Part shown: one piece after another, positions 51,304-60,815 of the stretch
Layout of the letters: the number at the start of each line of letters is the position of its first letter
Numbering within the stretch: the first letter of the stretch is position 1
Source of the DNA: Tianweitania sp. UT-5YL-CI-8
GTDB taxonomy: Bacteria > Pseudomonadota > Alphaproteobacteria > Rhizobiales > Rhizobiaceae
Direction of reading: 5' to 3'
DNA: 64,000 nt
NCBI RefSeq assembly: GCF_030010215.1
Contig: NZ_JASCRR010000001.1
Location: forward strand, 1 to 64,000
Position numbers and translations under genes: made by a program
Notes under the pieces: generated by a model
What the model was told of the DNA's origin: nothing
Seen by the model: only the letters and a program-made list of their open reading frames with translations
Databases searched by the model: none

Positions 51304-51744
51304 ATGAACATCTCGGCAGTTCATCCACGGCCCGAAGAGGCCGCGAACATGCCCTACGCGCCCGCCGTCGAGGTCATGGGGGCGGGCGGGCTGCTGTTTA
51401 TCGCCGGGGCAACGGCCTCTCCCCTTTATCACCAGCATCCTCATGTGCCGGAAGAACACGTTCTGCCGCACGACATCGGCGAGCAGACGCGGCTGGCGCT
51501 GGCCAACATCAAGTTGGTGCTCGATGCCAAGAGCCTGACCTGGCGTAACGTGGTCAAGCTGACAAAATACGTCACCGATATGCGCGACATGGACAGGATG
51601 TATGAGGTCCTTGGCGAGCATTTCGGCGACTGGAGGCCGGCTGGTACGCTCGTCGCCGTGAACAATCTCAGCGCGCCGGGGGCGCGCGTCGAACTCGACA
51701 TGATCGCGATCCTGCCCCCTGAAAACGATCTACGGACCAGATAA
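51304..51744 (+). CDS. RidA/YjgF family protein
   Basis: A 146-residue member of the Rid superfamily. It contains GGLLFIAGATASPLYHQHPH, L-A-L-A-N-I-K-L-V-L-D-A-K-S-L-T-W, V-V-K-L-T-K-Y-V-T-D-M-R and PAGTLVAVNNLSAPGARVEL followed by D-M-I-A. RidA proteins hydrolyse enamine or imine intermediates; some Rid subgroups act in catabolic pathways. The Arg of the active site expected after N-L-S is seen in G-A-R-V-E-L. The start at 51304 follows GGAGAGG; a GTG at 51280 overlaps the previous stop. Confidence 0.9.
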   Translation: MNISAVHPRPEEAANMPYAPAVEVMGAGGLLFIAGATASPLYHQHPHVPEEHVLPHDIGEQTRLALANIKLVLDAKSLTWRNVVKLTKYVTDMRDMDRMYEVLGEHFGDWRPAGTLVAVNNLSAPGARVELDMIAILPPENDLRTR

Positions 51745-51771
51745 CGCCTCCAGAAGCGATGGGTTCTGACC

Positions 51772-53307
51772 ATGACAAGCCAAGTTCCGATCCTGTCCGT
51801 CAAGAAAGCATCGAAGTCCTATCCCGGCGTGCGCGCGCTGAGCGACGTCGGGCTGGATCTCTATCCCGGCGAGGTTCACGCGCTGGTTGGCGAGAACGGA
51901 GCCGGCAAGTCAACGCTGATCCGGATACTTTCGGGCGACACGCAGCCCAGCGACGGGCAGCTTGAGCTTTCCGGGCATCCCGTCATCCTGGGCTCGCCGG
52001 GAGAGGCGAGGCGGAACGGCATCGTGACGATCTTCCAGGAACTGATGATCGTGCCGGGCCTCAGCGTCGCGGAAAACATCGTGCTTGGAAACGAGCCCGG
52101 TTTCGGCGCCGGTCGGCAGATCGTCAATCGGAGGGAGGCTGAACGGATCGCCCGCGAAGTGCTGCGCTCGCTGAATTGCGAGCACGAGATCAACCCGCGC
52201 CAACTCGCCGGCACACTATCCACGGGGCAGAAGCAGATCGTGGAGATTGCGCGCGCTCTGGCTTTGAAAGCGCCGATCATCATCCTCGACGAACCCACGG
52301 CCTCGCTCTCCGACAAGGAGGCGAATGCGCTCCTGTCTATACTGCGGCAGTTGCGCAGCGGAGGAACCGCGATCCTCTACGTGTCGCATCGCCTGAACGA
52401 GGTACTGGACCTCGCGGACCGCATCACTGTGCTGCGCGGCGGCCAACGCATCGCCACCTTGCCCTCAGCGTCGGTGGAGGGCGCGCAGCAGCTTATCGAA
52501 TTGATGGTTGGCCGGCCCCTGACGGAACTGTTTCCGCCCCGCAACGCGGAGATCGGCGACACCGTCCTTTCCGTGCAGGGGCTGCGGCGCAAGGGCGTCT
52601 TCGAGGACATAGGCTTCGAGGTTCGAAGCGGCGAGGTGCTGGGCTTTGCCGGACTGGTCGGAGCCGGTCGCACCGAGATCATGCGCAGCATCATCGGCGC
52701 CGATCCTCGCGATGATGGCCGTATCATGAAGAATGGCCGCAGCCTCGACATCCGTCATCCGGCGGACGCCATCACGCAGGGCATCGCCTACATTCCTGAG
52801 GATCGCAAGGAGCAAGGCCTGGTCACCGGGCTGTCGGGCGAGGAGAACCTCGTGATGGCCTCAATGGCGGATTACTGCCGTGGTGGCGTCATCTCATGGC
52901 GGCGGGCACGGGCGGCTGCCGCCGACATGGCCCGCAAACTGCAGTTTCGTGGGCAACTCGCCCGGCCCGCCCGAACCAATTCCGGGGGCAACCAACAAAA
53001 GATCGTAATAGGCAAGTGGATGCTGTCCGCCGCCGATGTGTTCATCTTCGACGAGCCGACCCGGGGCATCGATGTCGGAGCAAAGTCCGAGATATATCGC
53101 CTGATCCAGGAGCTTGCCACCAGGGGCGCGGCCATCGTCGTGGTCTCCTCCGAGATTTCCGAACTCGTCCATCTCTGCCACCGCATCCTGGTGGTGTCGG
53201 CGGGCGCTATCCAGGACGAAATCGAGCAACCCGCCTTCGACGAGCGGCGCATCTTGGCAGGAGCCTTCAAGGGGCACGCGGCAGCCCATATGGGGCAGGG
53301 CGCCTGA
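51772..53307 (+). CDS. Ribose-type ABC transporter ATPase (RbsA/MglA)
   Basis: A 511-residue ATPase with two ABC domains. The first carries Walker A GENGAGKSTL near residue 41, signature LSTGQKQIVEIARAL near residue 147 and Walker B I-I-I-L-D-E-P-T-A-S-L. The second has a non-canonical Walker A region F-A-G-L-V-G-A-G-R-T-E-I near residue 293 and signature N-S-G-G-N-Q-Q-K-I-V-I-G-K near residue 404. This asymmetry is normal for the family. It should power sugar or sugar-alcohol uptake with the permease and binding protein that follow. Confidence 0.95.
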   Translation: MTSQVPILSVKKASKSYPGVRALSDVGLDLYPGEVHALVGENGAGKSTLIRILSGDTQPSDGQLELSGHPVILGSPGEARRNGIVTIFQELMIVPGLSVAENIVLGNEPGFGAGRQIVNRREAERIAREVLRSLNCEHEINPRQLAGTLSTGQKQIVEIARALALKAPIIILDEPTASLSDKEANALLSILRQLRSGGTAILYVSHRLNEVLDLADRITVLRGGQRIATLPSASVEGAQQLIELMVGRPLTELFPPRNAEIGDTVLSVQGLRRKGVFEDIGFEVRSGEVLGFAGLVGAGRTEIMRSIIGADPRDDGRIMKNGRSLDIRHPADAITQGIAYIPEDRKEQGLVTGLSGEENLVMASMADYCRGGVISWRRARAAAADMARKLQFRGQLARPARTNSGGNQQKIVIGKWMLSAADVFIFDEPTRGIDVGAKSEIYRLIQELATRGAAIVVVSSEISELVHLCHRILVVSAGAIQDEIEQPAFDERRILAGAFKGHAAAHMGQGA

Positions 53308-53335
53308 ACAACGAGAACAAAGGGGAACCTTCGAC

Positions 53336-54340
53336 ATGCAAACCTACAGCAAAGAGGCGCGCCGCACCGGAGAGTTGCCCGTGTGGAAGCAGACTGCGCT
53401 GAGAATCCTGCGCGAACGCGGCATGGAGATTGCGCTGCCCGCCGCAACCCTTGGGCTGATCATCTTGTTTTCGGTCCTGTCCGACGTTTTCTTCACCGGG
53501 CAAAACTTCCGCAACATCGGCATCGCAGCCGCGGCGCTGGCGGCGGTAGCCTTTGGCCAGACCTTTGTCATCCTGACCGCCGGCCTCGACCTCTCGGTTG
53601 GCTCGACCGTGGCGCTGGTCAGCGTCGTTTCCGCCTTCATCATGCGGGAATTAGGTATTGCGCCTGGCCTCGTGGCCGCGCTGCTGTGCGGGGCCACCGT
53701 CGGGCTGCTCAACGGCGTGATTATTACCCGCCTGCGCGTCTCCCCCTTCATCGCCACGCTAGCCATGCTATCGGTGACGTCCGGCGTGGCGCTAAACCTG
53801 TCGGGCGGCGTCCCCATACCGGGCCTGCCATCCGGCTTCAGCCAGATCGCCTATCGCTCCGTCGCCAGCATCCCAATACCGGTCATCATCGCCGCGCTGA
53901 CGCTCGTGCTGGCCGAACTCGCTCTGCGCTATACGCGCTTCGGCCGCAATGTCTGCGCCGTTGGCGGAAATGAGGAAGCGGCGCGGCTGTCGGGCGTGCG
54001 CGTCGAGCGCATCCGCATCGCCGCCTATGCCTTCTGTGGTTTCACCGCCGCCATCGGCGCGATCATCCTGACAGCACGCGTCTCCTCCGGTCAGCCGACG
54101 CTCGGCGCCACGCTTCCGCTGGAATCGATCGCGGCCGTCGTGCTGGGCGGCGTCTCGCTGGCCGGCGGGCGCGGTTCCGTCGTCAACGTGGCAATCGGCG
54201 TCGCCTTCATCAGTATCCTGGCCAACGGCCTCAACCTTCTGAACATCTCTTCCTACACGCAGATGATGATTATTGGCATGGCGCTGATCGCTGCCGTGGC
54301 CCTGGATCAAGCCAATGTCCGCCGCAGGTCGGGACACTGA
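53336..54340 (+). CDS. Ribose-type ABC transporter permease (RbsC)
   Basis: A 334-residue permease with about nine hydrophobic segments. The family pattern is VAFGQTFVILTAGLDLSVGS near residue 68, LRVSPFIATLAMLSV near residue 138, the NVCAVGGNEEAARLSGVRVE cytoplasmic loop near residue 202 and LESIAAVVLGGVSLAGGRGS near residue 260. The start follows AGGGGAACC. The operon order is ATPase, permease, binding protein, which is uncommon because the binding protein is usually first. Confidence 0.94.
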   Translation: MQTYSKEARRTGELPVWKQTALRILRERGMEIALPAATLGLIILFSVLSDVFFTGQNFRNIGIAAAALAAVAFGQTFVILTAGLDLSVGSTVALVSVVSAFIMRELGIAPGLVAALLCGATVGLLNGVIITRLRVSPFIATLAMLSVTSGVALNLSGGVPIPGLPSGFSQIAYRSVASIPIPVIIAALTLVLAELALRYTRFGRNVCAVGGNEEAARLSGVRVERIRIAAYAFCGFTAAIGAIILTARVSSGQPTLGATLPLESIAAVVLGGVSLAGGRGSVVNVAIGVAFISILANGLNLLNISSYTQMMIIGMALIAAVALDQANVRRRSGH

Positions 54341-54383
54341 CCTGCGGCCGAAACCGATAGCCAAATAACAATGGGGAACGATC

Positions 54384-55355
54384 ATGATGACCAGAACACT
54401 TTTCAAACGGATGGGCCTCGCCATCCTCGTTGGGCTTGCCATGGGTGGTACCGCTCTATCGCAGGACAAGCCCGTCATCGGGCTTTCCAAGCCGAACCTG
54501 AAGGGACCCTATCCGACCGCGGAACTTTACGGCGTTCTCGACGAGGCGAAGTTGCTCGGCTTCGAGGTGCTCGTGCAGGATGCGGGAGGGTACGCCAACA
54601 TTGAGAAGCAGCTCGACCAAGTGTCGAACCTTATCACCAACGGCGTGGTCGCGGTGATGGTTGATCCGGCCGATCCGTCGGCCATGAACGGCGTCGCCAA
54701 CCAGGCCCGCGCGGAAGGCATATTCCTCATCGGAGCTGGGGTGAATGTCGTCGCCTCGGATGTCGAGCCCGACGCGGCCGTGTCGTCCAGCCATTGCAAC
54801 ATTGGCAAAGAGCTGGCGGCTGGCGCGAAGAAGCTCTATCCGCAGGGCGGCACGATCGGCGTTCTGGCTGGACCTCCCGGATCCTTCTGGTCCACAGAGC
54901 GGCTGCGCTGCTTCAAGCTCGACATCGCCGATTCCGGCATCAAGATCGTCGCGGAGATGACCAGCGAGCAGGATGCAGCGACATCGCTGACGCGCGCCAG
55001 CGAGATGCTTCAGCGCAACCCGGATCTCGATATGCTTTATGGAGCCGACGACGTCTATGGGGTAGGGGCGGCCCGCGCTGCGCGCGCAGCGGATCGCTGC
55101 GGCAAGACTCGTGTTATCTTCGCGGTGCTCGGTGAGGAGGCGGAGGAGATGATGCGCGACGGCTGCGCGGATTATGTGGTGGCCCAGCAGCCCGTGCTGA
55201 TCGGGCGCACGGAAGTACGCGTGGTCCGCGACCTCATGAAGGGCATCGTGCCCGACCCGAAGGTCATCAACGTGCCCCTCATCGGAGTTACAATCGAGAA
55301 TGTCGATCAGGTCGACAAGACGCACTTGCAGCCGCCACGCGGCTGGCGCCCGTGA
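54384..55355 (+). CDS. Sugar ABC transporter periplasmic binding protein
   Basis: A 323-residue periplasmic binding protein of the ribose/LacI type. The Sec signal is M-T-R-T-L-F-K-R-M-G-L-A-I-L-V-G and is cut near A-L-S-Q. The ligand-binding core has I-G-L-S-K-P-N-L-K-G-P-Y-P-T-A, NGVVAVMVDPADPSAMNGVA near residue 83, V-L-A-G-P-P-G-S-F-W-S near residue 155 and DMLYGADDVYGVGAARAARA near residue 205. The start context GGGGAACG is good. A strong hairpin 11 bases after the stop ends the operon. Confidence 0.93.
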   Translation: MMTRTLFKRMGLAILVGLAMGGTALSQDKPVIGLSKPNLKGPYPTAELYGVLDEAKLLGFEVLVQDAGGYANIEKQLDQVSNLITNGVVAVMVDPADPSAMNGVANQARAEGIFLIGAGVNVVASDVEPDAAVSSSHCNIGKELAAGAKKLYPQGGTIGVLAGPPGSFWSTERLRCFKLDIADSGIKIVAEMTSEQDAATSLTRASEMLQRNPDLDMLYGADDVYGVGAARAARAADRCGKTRVIFAVLGEEAEEMMRDGCADYVVAQQPVLIGRTEVRVVRDLMKGIVPDPKVINVPLIGVTIENVDQVDKTHLQPPRGWRP

Positions 55356-55365
55356 TCGCGCTTCA

Positions 55366-55393
55366 CCCCGAGAGTCCGACCGGATTCTCGGGG
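55366..55393 (+). terminator. Hairpin terminator after the binding-protein gene
   Basis: CCCCGAGA and TCCG pair with CGGA and TCTCGGGG around a two-base loop, with one mismatch pair. An AT-rich patch follows about 13 bases later. Confidence 0.65.
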
Positions 55394-55446
55394 AACTGCC
55401 ACGGCAATGATTTTATTTCGGTACAGCTTGTTCTAGACAGGGCGCG

Positions 55447-56178
55447 ATGAGGAATAATGTAAAACAAAAGGCGCCTTCGAAGCCGAAGTCCTCTGCTGGG
55501 AAGGTTCGGCGCGCCCCTGCGGGGCGTGTTACCGATTCCGCAGCCGGCCGGGAGCTTGAACCGGAGCTCGCCGCCGTGACCGCCTTGTCCCAGCCGGCGA
55601 TTGAGCCGCAGTTGGAGGCGGCGCGTATCGGACGGCGGCTCCAGACCATGCGCCGCGCGCAGGGCTTGACCCTTGCCGACCTCGCGGCGCGGGCGAACTG
55701 CTCGATGAGCATTCTGTCGCGTTTTGAGAACGGCCGCCTCCTGCCGTCTCTGTCGATCCTTCACCGGCTGGTCGCGGGGCTTGGCACCAGCATCGCTACC
55801 TTCCTGTCGGGCTCTGAAAGCGAAAGCTGCATGATCGTCCGGGCAAACGACCGCAAGGAGGTGACGCTGGATTACATCGCGCTTCCCAAGAAGGGCGTCC
55901 GCATCGAGCAGATCATCCCCCATTCGCAGGAGCGCACCCTGCAAGGTAACCTCATAACGCTCGCCGCCGGACAGGGGTCGGACGGCGAGTATTCGCATGT
56001 CGGCGAGGAAGCCGGCTTTGTCATGGAAGGCTTCATCGAGCTGACCATCGACAAGCAGATGCATGTGCTGGGAAAAGGCGATTCGTTCTGCTTCCGCTCC
56101 GAGGCGCCTCACAGTTTCTTCAACCCCGGCCCCGATCAGGCCGTCGTCCTGTGGATCAACACGCCTCCGACATTTTGA
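55447..56178 (+). CDS. XRE-family regulator with C-terminal cupin
   Basis: A 243-residue regulator. An N-terminal basic tail (about 1-55) is followed by a helix-turn-helix (about 60-115, RIGRRLQTMRRAQGLTLADL and SMSILSRFENGRLLPSLSIL). A cupin (about 165-243) includes G-Q-G-S-D-G-E-Y-S-H-V-G-E-E-A-G, G-F-I-E-L-T-I-D and FCFRSEAPHSFFNPG. This is the PuuR/SutR-like class that senses small metabolites. It may regulate the upstream ABC operon. The N-terminal tail is long for the class, so a later start (for example near 55590) cannot be excluded. Confidence 0.92.
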   Translation: MRNNVKQKAPSKPKSSAGKVRRAPAGRVTDSAAGRELEPELAAVTALSQPAIEPQLEAARIGRRLQTMRRAQGLTLADLAARANCSMSILSRFENGRLLPSLSILHRLVAGLGTSIATFLSGSESESCMIVRANDRKEVTLDYIALPKKGVRIEQIIPHSQERTLQGNLITLAAGQGSDGEYSHVGEEAGFVMEGFIELTIDKQMHVLGKGDSFCFRSEAPHSFFNPGPDQAVVLWINTPPTF

Positions 56179-56223
56179 ATCGCGCCGATATCACGGCAGG
56201 TCTGGCGAAGGGATCGGCCCGCA

Positions 56224-56385
56224 AGTTTCGGATGCGACAATTTAACTGTTTGAGCCAGATAGCGATGGCTGGGAGTTTGACGAAGCCCATGAAGTTGGCG
56301 AGCAGCTTGTCATATCGTCTTGCGACGCGGCGGAACTGTCTGAGTTTCTGTTTAAGAACCGTTCTATGCGCTCGCGTTTATCTCC
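56224..56385 (-). mobile_element. IS5-family (IS427 group) transposase C-terminal remnant
   Basis: One minus-strand frame reads LKQKLRQFRRVARRYDKLLA and NFMGFVKLPAIAIWLK. This matches the end of IS427-type transposases (FCKLKQFRRIATRYDK, NFLA.. and AIWL). Other parts are missing. The flanking sequence of the XRE gene lies directly beyond. Confidence 0.75.
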
Positions 56386-56754
56386 TGTGGCGTCAACGCC
56401 AGTCGCTGGCTGCGGCGCCAGCGCGTGATGCTTGCCGGAAAGCTATAGTGCCCCGGATGGATCCGACACGGCTCTGGTCTCTGTTGCGCGGCGCAAAGCT
56501 CCCGGCATGTTGGGGTGGCCCCCCGGGTTTCCGGGAGGGGCCTCGCTCGGTGCTACTCTCCGTTGCGGCGGCCGGTGGGGCGGGACCAGATGAGGCGAAG
56601 CCTTCGCCTTCGTCGTCGCCGAAGAAGTTGGCGTAGATCGGCGCGTTGAAGCTGGGATCGTCGAGCTTCAGGCCCTGATAGGCGCGGCCCTCGTTGGAGA
56701 CTTGGACCAGGCGGCGCCGATCTCGGCGCGGCCGACGAAGACGCGATGGCTGGG
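56386..56754. other. Unassigned stretch between two IS remnants
   Basis: No gene recognised; frames are Arg/Pro rich and uninformative. A short G+C-rich block at about 56510-56600 has runs of C and G (CCCCCCGGG, GGGGCGGGA). Probably IS-flanking scraps. Confidence 0.4.
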
Positions 56755-57215
56755 AGCGTTGTCGCCGGTGGCGCGAGTGTCGACGACGATGCGGACGTTT
56801 TTGGTCTGGACGCTGTGCGTCGCCGACGATCGCGGCAGGTGCATCTGAGGGTCAAAGTTGCGACTGAGCCGGACGCGTTGTTCGCGGTGCGGAAACCGTT
56901 TGTGGCGCGGCTGCGGCGCGGCGGTCATGAAGCGGGATCGATGTCACCCTGGCTGCATCCGGAGCTGCTGAAGCTCGGCCTGCCCGTGATCTGCCTGGAG
57001 ACGCGGCATGTGCGTGCCGCGATGTCGGCGCAGCGCAACAAGACCGACGAGAAGGACGCGCTCGGCATCGCCCACATCATGCGCACCGGCTGGTTCCGGG
57101 CCGCATGTGAAGACGGAAAGCTGCTATCGGATGCGGCTTCTTCTGACGCACCGGCGCAATCTGAAGCGCAAGTTCCTCGACCTGGAAAACGCCGTCCGTC
57201 CGTCGCGGTTTCGCC
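56755..57215 (+). mobile_element. IS110-family transposase N-terminal remnant, frameshifted
   Basis: The plus frame has G-H-E-A-G-S-M-S-P-W-L-H-P-E-L-L-K-L-G-L-P, ETRHVRAAMSAQRNKTDEKD and IAHIMRTGWFRAA, all typical of IS110/IS1111-type N-terminal DEDD domains. After about 57105 the match continues in another frame: YRMRLLLTHRRNLKRKFLDL and E-N-A-V. The C-terminal serine-containing part is missing. Confidence 0.8.
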
Positions 57216-57276
57216 GCTTGCACGACGGGGCAGGACCGCTTTTGCCACTAGCGCATCTGCTGGTTCATTTTAGCGA

Positions 57277-57459
57277 CGGCGAACGGGCATCAGGAACACC
57301 GCACCGAGAGCCGGCGAGCATTCCTTGGAGATACTGCGCTCAATCGGGCTTTCAGCGCAGGATATCTCGGAGCTTATTGCGAATCGTCTTGTAGGGGCCT
57401 CCGAGCCAGCCGGCTACAGCGGCCAAGCGATCAAACCGGCAGCTTCCGTACAGGCGTAA
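57277..57459 (+). pseudogene. CaiB/BaiF-type CoA-transferase C-terminal remnant
   Basis: The plus strand reads A-P-R-A-G-E-H-S-L-E-I-L-R-S-I-G-L-S-A-Q, then D-I-S-E-L-I-A-N-R-L-V-G and ends at TAA 57457-57459. Family III CoA-transferases end with GEHxxEVLxxLGLSxxEIxxL. The front is lost. It overlaps the convergent FadB-like stop by 29 bases, which suits an old gene pair. Confidence 0.65.
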
Positions 57460-59446
57460 GGTGAATTAGGGGCCTCACTGCGCTATAGGCCTGAAGCGTT
57501 GCTGCGATCCGGGACCAGCCTACAGATTCGGCCCAGTGCATGGGTCCGCCCTTGATTGCCGGAAAGCCATAGCCATTGGTCCAGATAACATCAATGTCGT
57601 CCGCGTTGCGCGCAATACCCTCCTCCAAAACACGCAGTCCCTCGTTGACGAGAGGATAGTGCGTCCTTTCGATGATCTCTTCAGCCTCGATTTGGCGCTG
57701 AGCTGTTCCAGCCCTGGAGGCCATATCGACAATCAACGCGGTGACCTCCGGATCCGGTTTGCCAGTCCTGGAGCCGCCCTCATAGAGATAGAAGCCTTTT
57801 CCGGTCTTCTGGCCGAAGCGGCCGAGTTCACTCAATGCGTCGGCGATCGGCGCGACTTTGCCGTGCGCCTTACGGTTGCGCCAGCCGATGTCGAGACCCG
57901 CCAAGTCGGTCATCTGAAACGGTCCCATTGGCCACCCGAAGTCGCGGAAAGCCGCATCGATCTGTTCCGGCATCGCGCCTTCCAGCATCAACTGTTCCAA
58001 CTCGGCATTCCGCGCCTGCAGCATCCGGTTGCCGACAAAGCCATATCCGACACCCACTGTTACTGGGGTTTTTCCGATGCGCTTGCCGACACTCATGGCG
58101 GTTGCGACGACATCGGAATCCGAAGCGGCGCAACGCACCACTTCGAGAAGCTTCATGACATTCGCGGGCGAGAAGAAGTGCATTCCCAGCACGTCCGGCT
58201 GCCGCTGCGTCACCGCCGCAATCTCGTTGATGTCGAGCCATGACGTGTTGGTCGCCAGGATGGCGCCCGGCTTGGCGATGCGATCCAGTTCAGCGAAGAT
58301 GCGCTTCTTCAGCGCCATATCCTCGTAGACAGCCTCGATGATCAAGTCGCATTCCGACAACGGTTCTGTGCCGATCCCCGTGGACAACAGCGCCAGTCGG
58401 GCCGCGACCTGCTGATCGCTCAGGCCCCCCCTGTTTCGCGACGTCTCGTAGTTGCGGCGGATGATTGCGAGACCGCGAGCAAGGCCCTCCTCAGTCGCAT
58501 CGCAAAGGACCACCGCTACGCCTGCATTGAGGAATGCCATGGCAATCCCGCCGCCCATCGTTCCCGCCCCCAGGATACCGACAAAATTTACAGGGCGGAC
58601 CAATGCGGTCGGATCTATCCTTGCCGCCCGGCGTTCGGCGAGGAAAAGATGCCGAAGCGCCCTCGACTCGGCCGAGTCGACCAGTTCCACAAAACGCTGC
58701 CGTTCTTGTGCCAGCCCGCGATCAAACGGCTCAGTGACGGCGTCCCTGACCGAGAGATAAGCCGCATTCGCTGCGCGATTGTGCCGGGCTGCCTTGAGCA
58801 GTTCAGCTGCCCGGTCGTCGAAGGCCGACAAATCCGTGGCCAATCTGTCGGTTCTGTCGCTTGCCTTCGGCTGGCTCGTGGCGTCCGACACCAGGCGAAT
58901 CGCAGCGTCGACGGCGTCATCCAGGCAAACCGCGTCGATGAGACCTAGCCGAGCCGCAGCGTCAGAACCGATGATCTGATGCCCAACGATCATCTCGAGC
59001 GCAGCCAGCGGACCGATGAGGCGAGGCAGGCGCTGCGTACCGCCCGCGCCCGGGATCAGTCCGAGACGCACCTCGGGCAGGCCGAGCCTGGCAGAGTCGA
59101 CCGCCACGCGCCGTCTGCAGGCCATTGCGATCTCAAGCCCGCCACCCAGGGCATTGCCATTGATGGCGGCGACGGTGGGCTTCTCGATCGCTTCGAGCAG
59201 TTCGATGATGAGCGCGACACTTGGAAGCGCCGGCTGTGCGCTCAACTCGGCAAGATCGGCACCAGCGATGAAATTGCGACCAGTGCCGGTCAGTACGATG
59301 GCGGAGACGTCGGGATCGGCCGCGCATGCCGACAGGTGGGCATGGAGTTGCCGGCGCAGTTCCGTCCCGAGCGCATTTACCGGGGGATTGTTCACGACGA
59401 CAACGGCCACGCCGTGCCGAAAGGAGGTTGTAACAAGATCCTTCAC
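57431..59446 (-). CDS. Bifunctional enoyl-CoA hydratase / 3-hydroxyacyl-CoA dehydrogenase (FadB/FadJ-like)
   Basis: A 671-residue enzyme for two beta-oxidation steps. The crotonase half has [19 protein letters not shown] and [17 protein letters not shown], so both catalytic Glu are present (G-L-E and P-E-V). The dehydrogenase half has [30 protein letters not shown] with the catalytic His, and GFVGNRMLQ. The GTG at 59446 with GGAGTGAGC is preferred; the frame is open upstream into an acyl-CoA dehydrogenase remnant. Length is shorter than E. coli FadB (about 729) but close to the peroxisomal-type multifunctional enzymes. Confidence 0.93.
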   Translation of the reverse strand: MKDLVTTSFRHGVAVVVVNNPPVNALGTELRRQLHAHLSACAADPDVSAIVLTGTGRNFIAGADLAELSAQPALPSVALIIELLEAIEKPTVAAINGNALGGGLEIAMACRRRVAVDSARLGLPEVRLGLIPGAGGTQRLPRLIGPLAALEMIVGHQIIGSDAAARLGLIDAVCLDDAVDAAIRLVSDATSQPKASDRTDRLATDLSAFDDRAAELLKAARHNRAANAAYLSVRDAVTEPFDRGLAQERQRFVELVDSAESRALRHLFLAERRAARIDPTALVRPVNFVGILGAGTMGGGIAMAFLNAGVAVVLCDATEEGLARGLAIIRRNYETSRNRGGLSDQQVAARLALLSTGIGTEPLSECDLIIEAVYEDMALKKRIFAELDRIAKPGAILATNTSWLDINEIAAVTQRQPDVLGMHFFSPANVMKLLEVVRCAASDSDVVATAMSVGKRIGKTPVTVGVGYGFVGNRMLQARNAELEQLMLEGAMPEQIDAAFRDFGWPMGPFQMTDLAGLDIGWRNRKAHGKVAPIADALSELGRFGQKTGKGFYLYEGGSRTGKPDPEVTALIVDMASRAGTAQRQIEAEEIIERTHYPLVNEGLRVLEEGIARNADDIDVIWTNGYGFPAIKGGPMHWAESVGWSRIAATLQAYSAVRPLIHLTPVRKLPV

Positions 59447-59483
59447 GCTCACTCCGAAAAGTTGATGGGGATGATGCCGACGA

Positions 59484-59640
59484 GTCGGCTGCGTAGGATT
59501 TTGGCAGGCCGAGAACCTTTTCGCCAATGAAATTCATGATCATCTGGGGGCTGACTCGGGCGATGCGCGGTATCAGGCACTCTCGAAGGTATCGCTCCAC
59601 ATGGCCGAATACCCCATGCCCCATGGTCGCCCTCGCGCCG
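59484..59640 (-). pseudogene. Acyl-CoA dehydrogenase C-terminal remnant
   Basis: The minus strand reads F-G-H-V-E-R-Y-L-R-E-C-L-I-P-R-I-A-R-V-S and P-Q-M-I-M-N-F-I-G-E-K-V-L-G-L-P-K-S-Y, the last 50 residues of an acyl-CoA dehydrogenase of the HVERYxREA/VSPQMI type. The expected stop after K-S-Y has changed to a run-on. It lies upstream of the FadB-like gene, in the order usual for beta-oxidation operons. The front is replaced by unrelated sequence at about 59640. Confidence 0.75.
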
Positions 59641-59754
59641 GACGCTGGTCGTCATCGAGCCCAGCGCCCGCGCTCGCCGTCGCGAATCTCGTAGCCGTCG
59701 CCCTTGACCTCCAGCGTCTCGGCAAGCTCCGGGAGAGTCTGGATGCGGGGCGAA

Positions 59755-60203
59755 TTCGTCGGTCCTTCCCATTCTGACGGTGGCAAGCCTCGTGGGTTTC
59801 GACGCCGTGGTTGCGGCTCTTCCGGCATTCGCCGTCGTCCGCGACGCGGTTCTGGAAACTCCGGGAGGTCCGCTTGCCTCCCTCGTCGTTGCGATGAACA
59901 CGCTGGCCGCCCTTGCCGACGGCCTCCGGCGGCATGGCGATTGCGCTTGGTGCGTTGGGAAGCGAGTATATGCGCATGGCGGCGGAATACGGAATCAATC
60001 CGGAATTGATGCACCGTTTGACCACAATCAGTGCGAGCACTCTTGATTCGTTACCGCACAATGGTACGGTTTTGCTCCTGCTGCAAATCAGCAAGCAGAC
60101 CCATGCGGACAGTTACTTCGATATGGTCATGACGGTGATCGTCAGCGTTATAATATCGCTGGTGGTGGTTTTCATACTTGGATCCATGATCGGATCATTC
60201 TAA
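59755..60203 (+). pseudogene. GntP-family permease C-terminal remnant, frameshifted
   Basis: First frame: L-P-I-L-T-V-A-S-L-V-G-F-D-A-V-V-A-A-L-P and AFAVVRDAVLETPGGPLASL. After about 59915 a second frame: SGGMAIALGALGSEYMRMAA, E-Y-G-I-N-P-E-L-M-H-R-L and L-P-H-N-G-T-V-L-L-L-L. This is the C-terminal third of GntP-type permeases (family SASGGMxIALxALG, LPHNGAV) for gluconate and related acids. It ends at TAA 60201-60203. N-terminal parts are missing. Confidence 0.75.
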
Positions 60204-60227
60204 CGATTTCATGAAAGGGAGATGAAA

Positions 60228-60815
60228 ATGAGAAAGAAAGCGGTTGCAACGGCAGTGGCATTGACGCTTGTCGCAAATCCGGCCTTTGCCCACCTCAATC
60301 CTGCCGATCACGGATCATTTGCTGCGGGCTTCTCGCATCCCCTTTCAGGCGCCGACCATATCCTGGCCATGGTTGCCGTAGGCCTTTGGGCGTGTATGCT
60401 CGGTGGACGAGCCTTGTTTTCAGTTCCGGCGACTTTCGTCGGCGTTATGCTGCTCGGCTTTGGTGCGGCTCTTGTCGGCGTGCCGCTGCCTTTTGTGGAG
60501 CCTGTTATCCTGGCATCGGTAGTTGTGCTTGGACTTCTTGTCGCCCTAGCTCTGCCTGTATCGGCGGTAGTCGGTGCGTTTCTCGCGGGATTTTTTGCTT
60601 TCTTCCATGGCCACGCTCACGGCGGCGAAATCGGTGGTGCGGCATTTCTTTCCTACGGTATAGGCTTTGCTTTTGCGACAGCCCTCCTTCACGTCGCGGG
60701 CATTGGTGTCGGCTTGGCTGTCGGCCGAATGATGGCCGGTCAGAAGGAACGAATCGCGATGCGCATTGCCGGTAGCGCTACGGCAATCGGTGGTCTTGTT
60801 CTGATGGCCGGCTGA
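60228..60815 (+). CDS. hupE: HupE/UreJ-family protein
   Basis: A 195-residue membrane protein with a signal peptide (KKAVATAVALTLVANPAFA) and about six hydrophobic segments. The family signature H-P-L-S-G-A-D-H-I-L-A-M-V-A-V-G-L-W lies near residue 37, and a His-rich loop FFHGHAHGGEIGG near residue 127. HupE/UreJ proteins bring nickel or cobalt to hydrogenase or urease; neither enzyme is encoded here. The ATG at 60228 is chosen over 60222 because GGGAG would otherwise abut it. Its position between a GntP remnant and an IclR fragment suggests it arrived on its own. Confidence 0.9.
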   Translation: MRKKAVATAVALTLVANPAFAHLNPADHGSFAAGFSHPLSGADHILAMVAVGLWACMLGGRALFSVPATFVGVMLLGFGAALVGVPLPFVEPVILASVVVLGLLVALALPVSAVVGAFLAGFFAFFHGHAHGGEIGGAAFLSYGIGFAFATALLHVAGIGVGLAVGRMMAGQKERIAMRIAGSATAIGGLVLMAG

